In this document: positions 1 to 5,034 of the stretch, in pieces | Layout: each line of letters opens with the position of its first letter | How positions within the stretch are numbered: position 1 is the stretch's first letter | Position numbers and translations under genes: made by a program | The notes under the pieces: generated by a model | What the model saw: only the letters and a program-made list of their open reading frames with translations | What the model was told of the DNA's origin: nothing | The model's database searches: none | Assembly (NCBI GenBank): GCA_002327335.1 | Contig: DCVH01000081.1 | Coordinates: 1 to 5,034, forward strand | DNA: 5,034 nucleotides | Source of the DNA: Patescibacteria group bacterium UBA2193 | GTDB lineage: Bacteria; Patescibacteriota; Minisyncoccia; Moranbacterales; DUUL01 | Reading direction: 5' to 3'

Positions 1-1250
1 ATTCTTTCAAAATTAACTTTATCGGAAGAATTTTGAATAAAATACAGATAAGCCAAAACATCTTTCACTTCTTTTCTCTGATAAAATTTCAACCCACCAA
101 TAATTTTATAAGGAATTCCTTTCTTCATGAAAGCTTCCTCAAGCGCTCTCGATTGAGCATTGGTTCGATAGAGCACTGCAAAATCATTTAATTTCATTCC
201 CTTTTCCTGCTTCGCTTTTTCGATCTCACTGACAACGAAATCTGCCTCGGAACGCTCATCTGGGCATTCCAACATTCCAAGTAATTCACCTTTTTCATTG
301 TCTGTCCAAAGCTTCTTTTTTTTCTGATTCTTATTTTTTGAAATGACACAATGCGCGGCGTCAAGAATATTTTGGGTACTTCGATAATTTTGTTCGAGTA
401 AAAATATTTTTGCCTCGGGATAATCTTTTTCAAAATCAAGAATATTCCGAATGTCCGCATTCCGCCAACCATAAATCGCCTGGAAATCATCGCCAACCAC
501 GCAAATATTTCGATATTTTTCCGCCAACATTTTCAAAAGAAGATATTGGGCATGATTGGTGTCTTGATATTCATCAACCATAATATATCTGAAAAGTTCT
601 TGATATTTCTCCAGGGTTTTCCGATCTCTCTGAAAAATTTTCACCGTAAGCATGATGATGTCGTCAAAATCAATCGCATCCGATTTTCTTAGTTCAGAAG
701 AATATCTCTTATAGCATTTTGCCACAATTTCCTCAAAATAGCTTCCAACTTGGTTTTCAAACTCATTTGCGTCAATAAGATTGTTTTTTGCGCCAGAAAT
801 TGCTCCCAAAACCGCTTTGGGTTTTATTTGATCTTGCGAAATGTCCAAATCCTTCATAACCCGCTTAATTAAAGCCAATTGATCCTGATCATCATAAATA
901 ACGAAACTTTTATTAAAACCGACTTTTTCAATCTCTTGGCGAAGAATTCGAACACAAACAGAATGAAATGTCCCAACATGAGGCAAATATTGTGAAAAAG
1001 GCGACGTTTTTTCAGGAAGACCGAGCAATTCCTTGATTCGACTCATCATTTCTCCTGCCGCTTTATTCGTAAAAGTAACTGCAAGCACATTCTTCGGTGA
1101 AACATTTTTTTCTTTTATTAAATAAGCCACTCTGCAAGTCAAAGCTCTGGTTTTCCCTGATCCCGCTCCAGCGAGAATTAAAACCGGCCCCTCGGTCTGC
1201 AAAACCGCTTGTTTTTGTTTTTCGTTTAAGTTTTTGATAAAATCTGACAT
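1..1250 (-). CDS. uvrD: UvrD/PcrA-type ATP-dependent DNA helicase, N-terminal part (gene continues beyond the left edge)
   Basis: This is a superfamily 1A 3'-5' DNA helicase of the UvrD/PcrA/Rep group, which acts in the cytoplasm in DNA repair and replication-fork maintenance. The frame is open for 416 codons from the ATG at 1250 to the window edge. Visible motifs in order are the Q motif (LNEKQKQAV, residues 8-16), Walker A (GAGSGKT, 28-34), motif Ia (TFTNKAAGEM, 59-68), motif Ib (GTFHS, 93-97), Walker B (VDEYQDTN, 225-232), motif III (GDDFQAIYGWR, 253-263) and motif IV (QNYRST, 287-292). A typical 2B-adjacent stretch follows (YRTNAQSRALEEAF). Motifs V and VI and the C-terminus lie outside the window; family members are usually about 650-750 residues. 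Motif III has Phe and Ala where UvrD and PcrA usually have Asp and Ser (DDFQA for DDDQS). No Shine-Dalgarno sequence precedes the start. It is divergent from rpsO. UvrD, PcrA and Rep cannot be told apart from this half. Confidence 0.95.
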   Translation of the reverse strand, partial: MSDFIKNLNEKQKQAVLQTEGPVLILAGAGSGKTRALTCRVAYLIKEKNVSPKNVLAVTFTNKAAGEMMSRIKELLGLPEKTSPFSQYLPHVGTFHSVCVRILRQEIEKVGFNKSFVIYDDQDQLALIKRVMKDLDISQDQIKPKAVLGAISGAKNNLIDANEFENQVGSYFEEIVAKCYKRYSSELRKSDAIDFDDIIMLTVKIFQRDRKTLEKYQELFRYIMVDEYQDTNHAQYLLLKMLAEKYRNICVVGDDFQAIYGWRNADIRNILDFEKDYPEAKIFLLEQNYRSTQNILDAAHCVISKNKNQKKKKLWTDNEKGELLGMLECPDERSEADFVVSEIEKAKQEKGMKLNDFAVLYRTNAQSRALEEAFMKKGIPYKIIGGLKFYQRKEVKDVLAYLYFIQNSSDKVNFER

Positions 1251-1262
1251 TTTTTATGTTTT

Positions 1263-1291
1263 AATATATACACCAAGCAAGAAGCGGATGA
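1263..1291 (-). promoter_or_regulatory. Possible helicase promoter, near-leaderless
   Basis: On the minus strand a TATATT hexamer at 1268-1263 could be a -10 box. The start site would fall near 1256, leaving only about six untranslated bases before the ATG at 1250. A -35 box at 17-bp spacing would sit at 1291-1286, but the bases there resemble the consensus poorly, so the call rests on the -10 alone. The -35 position coincides with the outer edge of the 96-base inverted-repeat element. The lack of any SD between -10 and ATG fits a very short leader. In DNA this AT-rich a chance TATATT is quite possible. Confidence 0.3.
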
Positions 1292-1382
1292 TAAAGTGAT
1301 TATTTTTGAACGTATCAAAACTCACCTTAAAATACAAAATGAACGAAGTTTTGGTCAGTGAAAAAATAATCACTTTATCATC
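1287..1382. repeat. 96-base element with 21-bp perfect inverted ends
   Basis: Positions 1287-1307 are the exact reverse complement of 1362-1382, giving 21 perfect pairs. Inside, after symmetric 8-base unpaired stretches (1308-1315 and 1354-1361), a second arm pair follows: CAAAACT at 1316-1322 and AGTTTTG at 1347-1353. A 24-base loop remains. The symmetry suggests a unit selected as a hairpin, a cruciform-forming site or a small miniature-transposon-like element. There is no T-run to make it a normal intrinsic terminator, and it lies upstream of both divergent genes. I see no target-site duplication at its edges. Whether it recurs in the genome cannot be judged from one copy. Confidence 0.7.
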
Positions 1383-1407
1383 TCGACGATTATTCTATCC
1401 TGACTAG

Positions 1408-1483
1408 TTTAGCTTACACTAAATTTCAAAGCTTGCCAAAATTTAATTTAACTGCTATATTGAAACTAGCTTTTTAGCTTACA
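1408..1483 (+). repeat. 11-bp direct repeat bracketing the rpsO promoter
   Basis: TTTAGCTTACA occurs at 1408-1418 and again at 1473-1483, 65 bp apart, which is close to six helical turns. One copy lies upstream of the -35 box and the other just downstream of the predicted start site. Related AT-rich bases flank both copies, and CTAGTTT at 1404-1410 is also the inverse of AAACTAG at 1463-1469. This spacing would suit a regulator binding both copies on one DNA face, but a tandem-duplication relic is equally possible. Confidence 0.45.
1433..1461 (+). promoter_or_regulatory. Sigma70-type promoter with extended -10 for rpsO
   Basis: TTGCCA at 1433-1438 matches the -35 consensus at five of six positions. 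A 17-bp spacer separates it from TATATT at 1456-1461, which matches TATAAT at five of six. TGC directly before the -10 gives the extended -10 TGn signature. The predicted start near 1468 leaves a leader of about 112 bases before rpsO. This is the best promoter in the window and could drive the whole plus-strand gene run, since I found no comparable promoter in the later gaps. Confidence 0.65.
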
Positions 1484-1515
1484 AATTAGTTATATAAATT
1501 ATTAAATATAGGCTT

Positions 1516-1570
1516 TCCTGCTCGAAATTTTAAGAGAGCTCGAGTTTTCTTAAAATTACGACAGGACGGT
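1516..1570 (+). promoter_or_regulatory. rpsO leader hairpin that sequesters the Shine-Dalgarno sequence
   Basis: The RNA can form a 14-bp upper stem (1526-1539 with 1544-1557) closed by a UCGA tetraloop, including two G-U pairs (1536-1547 and 1538-1545). After one A-A mismatch (1525, 1558) the stem continues with 1522-1524 paired to 1559-1561. It then passes a bulged C1521 and continues with 1516-1520 paired to 1562-1566. The lowest segment captures AGGA at 1563-1566. This belongs to the rpsO Shine-Dalgarno AGGAcGGT (1563-1570), which lies nine bases before the ATG. S15 is known in several phyla to repress its own mRNA through differing leader structures. The position here suggests such an autoregulatory element, though the exact S15-binding motif is not evident. 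Confidence 0.6.
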
Positions 1571-1579
1571 AAAAAAAGA

Positions 1580-1849
1580 ATGGCACTATCAAAGTTGCAA
1601 AAAAATCGAGCGACAAAGAGTTATCGAAAACACGAAAAAGATACTGGGTCCGCTGAGTATCAAATCGCTTTGTTCACAGAAAAAATTAAAAAACTTTCTG
1701 CTCACCTTAAAAAGAATCCGAAAGACAAGCATTCTCGAAGAGGCTTGTTGCAAATGGTTCAACAAAGAAAAAAACTTCTTCAACATCTTTCAAGAAAGAA
1801 TGAAGAAACTTACATAAAAGTAACGAAAGGTCTTGGTCTAAAAAGCTAG
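1580..1849 (+). CDS. rpsO: 30S ribosomal protein S15
   Basis: This primary-binding small-subunit protein attaches to the helix 20/21/22 junction of 16S rRNA in the platform and helps order assembly of S6, S18, S11 and S21. The 89-residue product has the same length as E. coli S15. The family signatures are clear: DTGSAEYQIAL (residues 21-31), HSRRGLLQMV (51-60), then a K-K-L-L-x-x-L segment and the C-terminal GLGLK. The rRNA-contacting residues known from the family are present as T22, G23, Q28, H42, D49 and S52 (Met counted as 1). The ATG is preceded at nine bases by AGGAcGGT, the only clear SD in the window, which lies inside the leader hairpin. rpsO often neighbours pnp or truB/infB in other bacteria; here it heads a different gene run, with the NYN gene 36 bases downstream. 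Confidence 0.98.
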   Translation: MALSKLQKNRATKSYRKHEKDTGSAEYQIALFTEKIKKLSAHLKKNPKDKHSRRGLLQMVQQRKKLLQHLSRKNEETYIKVTKGLGLKS

Positions 1850-1866
1850 TTTTTATTAGAGACCAA
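1833..1866 (+). other. Weak hairpin across the rpsO stop codon
   Basis: Bases 1833-1839 pair with 1860-1866 (core GGTCT/AGACC). Five A-T pairs (1840-1844 with 1850-1854) continue inward to a loop containing the TAG stop. A five-base bulge (1855-1859) interrupts one side. There is no T-run after the stem on the plus strand, so an intrinsic terminator is unlikely. It might be an mRNA 3'-end stabiliser or processing site, or chance. Confidence 0.25.
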
Positions 1867-1885
1867 TTAAAAAATAAATAATCGA

Positions 1886-2404
1886 ATGTCAAAATTCCCA
1901 GACCAACGAATTGGAGTCTTAATAGACATACAAAACATCTATTATAGCGCAAAAGTTGTCTACAAAAAAAAGGCAGATTTCAGTGAAATCCTGAAACAAG
2001 CTATTGCCGGCAGAAAACTGGTAAGAGCAATCGCCTATGGAATAAGCACAGAAGAAAAAAGTGAGGAAAAATTCTTTGAGTCCCTTGAAAGAGCTGGATT
2101 TGAAGTAAAATCAAAAGAATTGCAAATCTTCAAGGGCGGAATGAAAAAAGGAGATTGGGACGTTGGAATAACAATCGACGCCATCAAGCTCGCAAATAAT
2201 CTTGACGTAATTGTTCTTGTAAGCGGTGACGGAGACTATGTCCCCCTAGTAAGATATTTACAATTCAACAAAGGAATTCGGGTTGAAATAATGGCTTTTG
2301 GAGAAAGCTGTTCTCACAAACTCGTTGAAGAAGCAGATGATTTTTCTGATTTGAGTGTTAATAAAAAATTTTTAATAAACACTAACTCTAAAAAAATAAA
2401 ATGA
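1886..2404 (+). CDS. NYN domain (LabA/DUF88-type) putative ribonuclease
   Basis: The 172-residue product is a single NYN domain, a PIN-like fold whose studied members are metal-dependent RNases; its substrate cannot be read from sequence. The acidic-site pattern is intact: LIDIQN (D14, N17) at the end of the first strand, KGDWDVGITIDAI (D92, D98) in the middle, and VSGDGDYVPL (D115, D117) on the fourth strand. A short polar Lys/Asn-rich tail follows from about residue 158. There is no signal peptide or membrane segment, so it should be cytoplasmic. An in-frame TAA at 1868 leaves no alternative start upstream, and no SD precedes the ATG. Its TGA overlaps the ATG of the next gene by four bases (ATGA), so the two are probably translationally coupled. 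Its place after rpsO hints at RNA or ribosome-linked turnover, which is inference only. Confidence 0.88.
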   Translation: MSKFPDQRIGVLIDIQNIYYSAKVVYKKKADFSEILKQAIAGRKLVRAIAYGISTEEKSEEKFFESLERAGFEVKSKELQIFKGGMKKGDWDVGITIDAIKLANNLDVIVLVSGDGDYVPLVRYLQFNKGIRVEIMAFGESCSHKLVEEADDFSDLSVNKKFLINTNSKKIK

Positions 2405-2754
2405 AACTTTTCGGAAGAGTTTTGATTCTCGTTCTCAGCAACGCTCTTGCTATTTTTGTCGCCACGAAGATTGTTGACGGCATCGAAGTTGAACCATCAA
2501 TCATAAACTATCTTACCGCCGGAGCACTTCTCGGAGTCATAAACACTTTCATTAGGCCCGTTATTAAATTTTTCTCATTCCCTTTCATAATACTAACACT
2601 TGGACTCTTTACCATAATAATCAACATTGTCCTTCTATTTCTTGTTTCATTTCTTCTCCCCACTTTCACTATTGAAGGAATTTCAGCTGCTTTTTGGGCA
2701 GTTTTCATCATAAGTATTGTTAATTATTTAATCTCTATTTTTACTGATAATTAA
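2401..2754 (+). CDS. YvlD/phage-holin-like (PF04020-type) integral membrane protein
   Basis: This 117-residue, very hydrophobic protein belongs to the family often labelled phage holin family 4 or YvlD. The name comes from homology; chromosomal members are not generally shown to be lytic and their function is poorly defined. Likely membrane segments are residues 7-24, 37-54, 57-86 (long, possibly a re-entrant or tilted helix) and 95-114. Family landmarks are GALLGVINTFIRP (41-53), the FPFIILTLG stretch (60-68) and N75 within the third segment. The start overlaps the upstream TGA as ATGA, and there is no separate SD, so it probably depends on reinitiation after the NYN gene. secG follows after five bases. 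No phage genes are nearby, which argues against a prophage holin. Confidence 0.85.
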   Translation: MKLFGRVLILVLSNALAIFVATKIVDGIEVEPSIINYLTAGALLGVINTFIRPVIKFFSFPFIILTLGLFTIIINIVLLFLVSFLLPTFTIEGISAAFWAVFIISIVNYLISIFTDN

Positions 2755-2759
2755 AAAAT

Positions 2760-2981
2760 ATGCTTCAAATATTAATTATTTCTCAAATTATTATTTCAGT
2801 TTTATTGACCATCTCCGTTCTTCTTCAAAGTCGTGGCTCTGGGCTATCTGCCGCTTTTGGCGGAGATTTCGGAGGATTTCACACAAAAAGAGGTTTGGAA
2901 AAATTTCTTAACATTGCATCAATCGTGCTTGGTTTTGCTTTTATTGCGAATTCCCTCATCACTGTTCTCGTTTCAGTTTGA
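2760..2981 (+). CDS. secG: Preprotein translocase subunit SecG
   Basis: SecG is the small accessory subunit of the SecYEG channel and assists SecA-driven protein export across the cytoplasmic membrane. The 73-residue product has the expected layout. The first membrane helix (residues 3-22) ends in LLQSRGSGLSAAFGG (21-35), the conserved loop that follows helix one in this family. A short cytoplasmic loop with RGLEKF (44-49) leads to the second helix (49-72). It is near the short end of the family's range and lacks the Ser/Ala/Pro-rich tail of E. coli SecG. No SD precedes the ATG. The gene follows the holin-like gene by five bases and precedes an exported binding protein, so a membrane and export grouping is plausible. 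Confidence 0.93.
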   Translation: MLQILIISQIIISVLLTISVLLQSRGSGLSAAFGGDFGGFHTKRGLEKFLNIASIVLGFAFIANSLITVLVSV

Positions 2982-3028
2982 AAAATTCAAAAATGACCCA
3001 CAGGGAATCCTAAGTATTAATAAAAAAA

Positions 3029-4750
3029 ATGTCCAATCAACTTGAAATTAAATTTAATAACGAAAATACTAAAAATAAATTTACAAAATTCTTAAGCTCA
3101 AAAGAAAAATTATTTCTCTATGGAGCGATTATTATTTTCATTGTATCACTAATTGGCTGGACGATTCACTTCTATTTCTCTTCAACGGAAAAAGTTCCAG
3201 ATTTCGGAGGAGAATATACCGAAGGAATCATCGGGGAACCACTCTATGTCAATCCAATCCTTTCCCAATCGAACGAAGTTGACTCTGCCCTTTCAAATCT
3301 GATTTTCTCGTCTCTCCTGAAATACAACGAAAAAGCCAACCTCGTTAATGACATTGCTGAGAGCTATGAAATTTCTGATGACAAAAAAACCTATACCTTC
3401 AAAATAAAACAAGGAATTCTTTGGCATGACGGTCAAGAACTTGATGCAAATGACATCTATTTTACCATCAAGCTGATGCAGGATTCCGCCTTTAAAAGCT
3501 CCCTGAGAGGAAATTGGGAAAAAATTAAGCCTGAAGTAATCGACAACTACACAATCAAATTCGAACTAGAAAAACCATTTGTCGCGTTCCTCAATAACCT
3601 TACATTCGGCATTCTTCCAGAACATATCTTTGGAGAAATTCCAGCTGATAAATTTCTGATCTCCGACTTAAACCTCAAACCAATTGGCTCTGGTCCTTTT
3701 GTTTTTTCAAACTTCAAAAAAGACGACCAAGACAACATCATTTCCTATCAGCTTATTGCCAATAAAAAATATTACAACCAAGTTCCTTTCTTGGAAAAAA
3801 TAAACTTCAACTTCTATTCCAATGACGAAGAATTAATGACCGCCTTTACCAATAAAGAAATAAACGGATTTGGCTTTTCTTCCTATGAAATGCTTGATAA
3901 ATTCCAAGACAGAAAAGACTCAAACATCAAGTCCCTCCGAATGCCACGATATTTTGCGCTATTTTTCAACCAAATAAAATCCGTTCCATTGGCAGACAAA
4001 AATGTCAGAAAAGCACTGCAGTACGCAACAAATAAGCAAGAAATTATCGAGCAAGTTTTTTATAGCCAAGCAACGGAAGTTAGCGGACCAATTCTCAATG
4101 AGTTTGGAGACTTTCATTCAAATCCAGAAATTGAAAAAATCAACTATGACCCTGAAAAAGCAAAAGAAATTCTTGAAGAAGCGGGATGGAAAACTGGAGA
4201 CGATGGAATTCGAGAAAAAAATGACGAGAAACTTTCAATTTCAATCGTCACAACCACCTGGATAGATCTTCAACAAACCGCTGAATTATTAAAAAATCAG
4301 TGGGAACCGCTTGGGATAAAAGTTGAAATATCCAACGCTTCAATTTCCGAATTTCAACAGAATTTTGTAAGGCCTCGTGATTATGAATCATTGCTATTTG
4401 GTCAAGAATATTTTGGCAATGAGCCTGATCCATATCCATTTTGGCACTCAAATGAGAAGAAGGACCCGGGGAAAAATATCGCAGTCTATGAAAACAAAGA
4501 CGTTGACAAGTTATTGGAAGAAACCAGAGAAATTCACGATACCGACAAAAGACAAGAGAGCTATAATAAATTCGAAAAAATAGTAATTGACGATGCTCCT
4601 GCGCTTTTCCTTTATAGTCCAAATTATGTTTATGTTATCAACAAAAAGATAAACGGCATCGAAACCGAATCAATTGTTCGACCTCCTTTCAGATTTTCCG
4701 ACACCAATGAATGGTTCATTAACACAAAAAGAGTAAAAAAGGACAAATAA
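3029..4750 (+). CDS. Membrane-anchored family 5 solute-binding protein (oligopeptide-binding type)
   Basis: The 573-residue product is an extracytoplasmic solute-binding protein of the SBP_bac_5 family (DppA/OppA/NikA type), which normally delivers peptides or similar ligands to an ABC importer. Residues 1-27 are polar and basic. Residues 28-50 form one hydrophobic helix, and the binding domain starts near GGEYTEG (60-66). Family landmarks are Y-T-F-K-I-K-x-G-I-L-W-H-D-G (122-135), PIGSGPF (218-224), NVRKALQYATNK (from 325), YDPEKAKEILEEAGW (373-387) and PDPYPFWHS (466-474). No lipobox cysteine follows the helix and no clear signal-peptidase site is seen, so it is probably held by an uncleaved anchor. 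No permease or ATPase gene is adjacent. The ATG has an A-run rather than an SD upstream. Ligand unknown. Confidence 0.92.
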   Translation: MSNQLEIKFNNENTKNKFTKFLSSKEKLFLYGAIIIFIVSLIGWTIHFYFSSTEKVPDFGGEYTEGIIGEPLYVNPILSQSNEVDSALSNLIFSSLLKYNEKANLVNDIAESYEISDDKKTYTFKIKQGILWHDGQELDANDIYFTIKLMQDSAFKSSLRGNWEKIKPEVIDNYTIKFELEKPFVAFLNNLTFGILPEHIFGEIPADKFLISDLNLKPIGSGPFVFSNFKKDDQDNIISYQLIANKKYYNQVPFLEKINFNFYSNDEELMTAFTNKEINGFGFSSYEMLDKFQDRKDSNIKSLRMPRYFALFFNQIKSVPLADKNVRKALQYATNKQEIIEQVFYSQATEVSGPILNEFGDFHSNPEIEKINYDPEKAKEILEEAGWKTGDDGIREKNDEKLSISIVTTTWIDLQQTAELLKNQWEPLGIKVEISNASISEFQQNFVRPRDYESLLFGQEYFGNEPDPYPFWHSNEKKDPGKNIAVYENKDVDKLLEETREIHDTDKRQESYNKFEKIVIDDAPALFLYSPNYVYVINKKINGIETESIVRPPFRFSDTNEWFINTKRVKKDK

Positions 4751-4792
4751 ATATTCTTCTCTTCACGCATAAAAAATAATTCATATAAAAAT

Positions 4793-5034
4793 ATGGATAA
4801 ATACAATCTTAGACAAGTAATTCTTGAATACCCGAATCAATTGAATGTGGGACAAAAATTTGCCGACAAAACAGAATTAAATTTAGATAAAAAAAATTAC
4901 GATAATCTCATAATCTGCGGAATGGGAGGATCGGCATTGCCCGCTAACTTGCTTGCTGACTATTTGGAAAATGTTGATAACGCAAAAATAGATGTCGTTG
5001 TTTCTCGAGGATACTCCCTGCCAAAAAACACTTC
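4793..5034 (+). CDS. Bifunctional phosphoglucose/phosphomannose isomerase, N-terminal part (runs off the right edge)
   Basis: Eighty codons are visible. The product resembles the archaeal-type bifunctional PGI/PMI family, a SIS-fold enzyme that interconverts fructose 6-phosphate with glucose 6-phosphate and with mannose 6-phosphate in the cytoplasm. The evidence is the hydrophobic strand LIICGMGGSALPANLL (39-54), whose GMGGS glycine loop opens the first SIS domain, followed by a strand ending in SRGYSLP (71-77) at the place where family members carry a similar R-x-Y-x-L-P motif. The SYSGNTEE-type phosphate-binding motif and the catalytic residues should come just after the edge. No SD precedes the ATG; the 42-base gap from the binding-protein gene is very AT-rich. 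A single-function SIS sugar isomerase is the main alternative. Confidence 0.82.
   Translation, partial: MDKYNLRQVILEYPNQLNVGQKFADKTELNLDKKNYDNLIICGMGGSALPANLLADYLENVDNAKIDVVVSRGYSLPKNT

Larger units (their letters stand above)
1251..1579. other. Divergent intergenic region between the helicase gene and rpsO
   Basis: This 329-base gap separates two genes that point away from each other, so it should hold promoters rather than terminators. From left to right I see a possible helicase promoter close to its start codon, a 96-base inverted-repeat element, an 11-bp direct repeat bracketing an extended -10 promoter for rpsO, and the structured rpsO leader. The longest ATG-initiated frames are very short (for example 22 codons from 1339) and show no sign of being genes. 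No tRNA or other known RNA family is recognisable by eye. Confidence 0.8.

Noticed and set aside
194..496. 100-codon minus-strand open frame
   Set aside because: It overlaps the helicase gene in another frame of the same strand. The helicase frame carries motifs III and IV across this region, so this is a shadow.
1287..1361. Open stretch of about 24 codons through the inverted-repeat element, ending in TGA and reading like a protein tail
   Set aside because: It has no start codon of its own, no recognisable family match, and continues upstream only as antisense to the helicase start. Considered as a gene relic but not supportable.
1339..1407. 22-codon ATG frame in the intergenic region
   Set aside because: No SD and no recognisable product, and it runs through the right arm of the inverted repeat. 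Such frames are expected by chance.
1589..1952. Minus-strand open frames across rpsO and the start of the NYN gene
   Set aside because: They are antisense to clearly recognisable proteins and have low-complexity, Phe/Leu-rich products typical of antisense reading of Lys/Glu-rich genes.
2354..2383. Inverted repeat AGTGTT/AACACT around an A/T-rich core near the end of the NYN gene
   Set aside because: The stem is only six solid pairs, lies inside coding sequence and has no following T-run, so it is not a credible terminator and may be chance in AT-rich codons.
2401..2754. Reading the holin-like gene as evidence of a prophage or lysis cassette
   Set aside because: No endolysin, structural, integrase or other phage gene is present, and the flanking genes are housekeeping. 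The family is common on chromosomes under the holin label.
2977..2991. TTTGAA/TTCAAA hairpin at the secG stop codon
   Set aside because: Six A/T-rich pairs with a three-base loop and no T-tract are too weak to be called a terminator.
2833..3045. 70-codon plus-strand frame overlapping secG
   Set aside because: It is an out-of-frame shadow of secG, whose frame matches the family over its whole length.
4762..4789. TTCACG and TATAAA at 16-bp spacing before the isomerase gene, resembling a promoter
   Set aside because: The implied start site would fall inside the coding sequence, just past the ATG at 4793, so it could not serve this start. AT-rich chance match.

Overview
The window is AT-rich and looks like chromosomal DNA from a bacterium with compact gene spacing and a standard stop-codon set. 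TGA ends both the NYN gene and secG, so the UGA-to-glycine code of some Patescibacteria lineages is not in use. The gene content fits a Candidate Phyla Radiation (Patescibacteria, Parcubacteria-like) genome. The pointers are a short SecG beside a membrane-anchored oligopeptide-binding-type protein with no transporter genes, an archaeal-type bifunctional phosphoglucose/phosphomannose isomerase, A-rich gene starts mostly without Shine-Dalgarno (SD) sequences, and a small PF04020-type membrane protein. This placement is inferred from style and content, not from a phylogeny.

Layout. Positions 1-1250 on the minus strand hold the N-terminal 416 codons of a UvrD/PcrA-type superfamily 1 helicase, which runs off the left edge. 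Positions 1251-1579 are a 329-base divergent intergenic region. It contains a likely helicase promoter almost touching its start codon, a 96-base element with 21-bp perfect inverted ends, a good sigma70-type promoter with an extended -10 facing right, an 11-bp direct repeat that brackets this promoter, and a long hairpin that pairs with the SD of rpsO. From 1580 to the right edge six genes lie head to tail on the plus strand: rpsO (ribosomal protein S15), an NYN/LabA-type putative ribonuclease, a four-helix YvlD/phage-holin-like membrane protein, secG, an anchored family 5 solute-binding protein, and the start of the bifunctional sugar-phosphate isomerase. Spacings are 36, -4, 5, 47 and 42 bases, with no convincing terminator between them, so they may form one long transcription unit.

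How the genes relate. The run mixes translation (S15), probable RNA turnover (NYN), membrane and secretion functions (holin-like protein, SecG), an extracytoplasmic binding protein and central sugar metabolism. The most interesting non-coding signal is the rpsO leader. Its 22-bp, nearly continuous stem captures the AGGA of the only clear SD sequence in the window, as expected for a translational autoregulator of S15. The second is the unexplained 96-base inverted-repeat element between the divergent promoters. I found no defence system, CRISPR array, tRNA, rRNA or insertion sequence.
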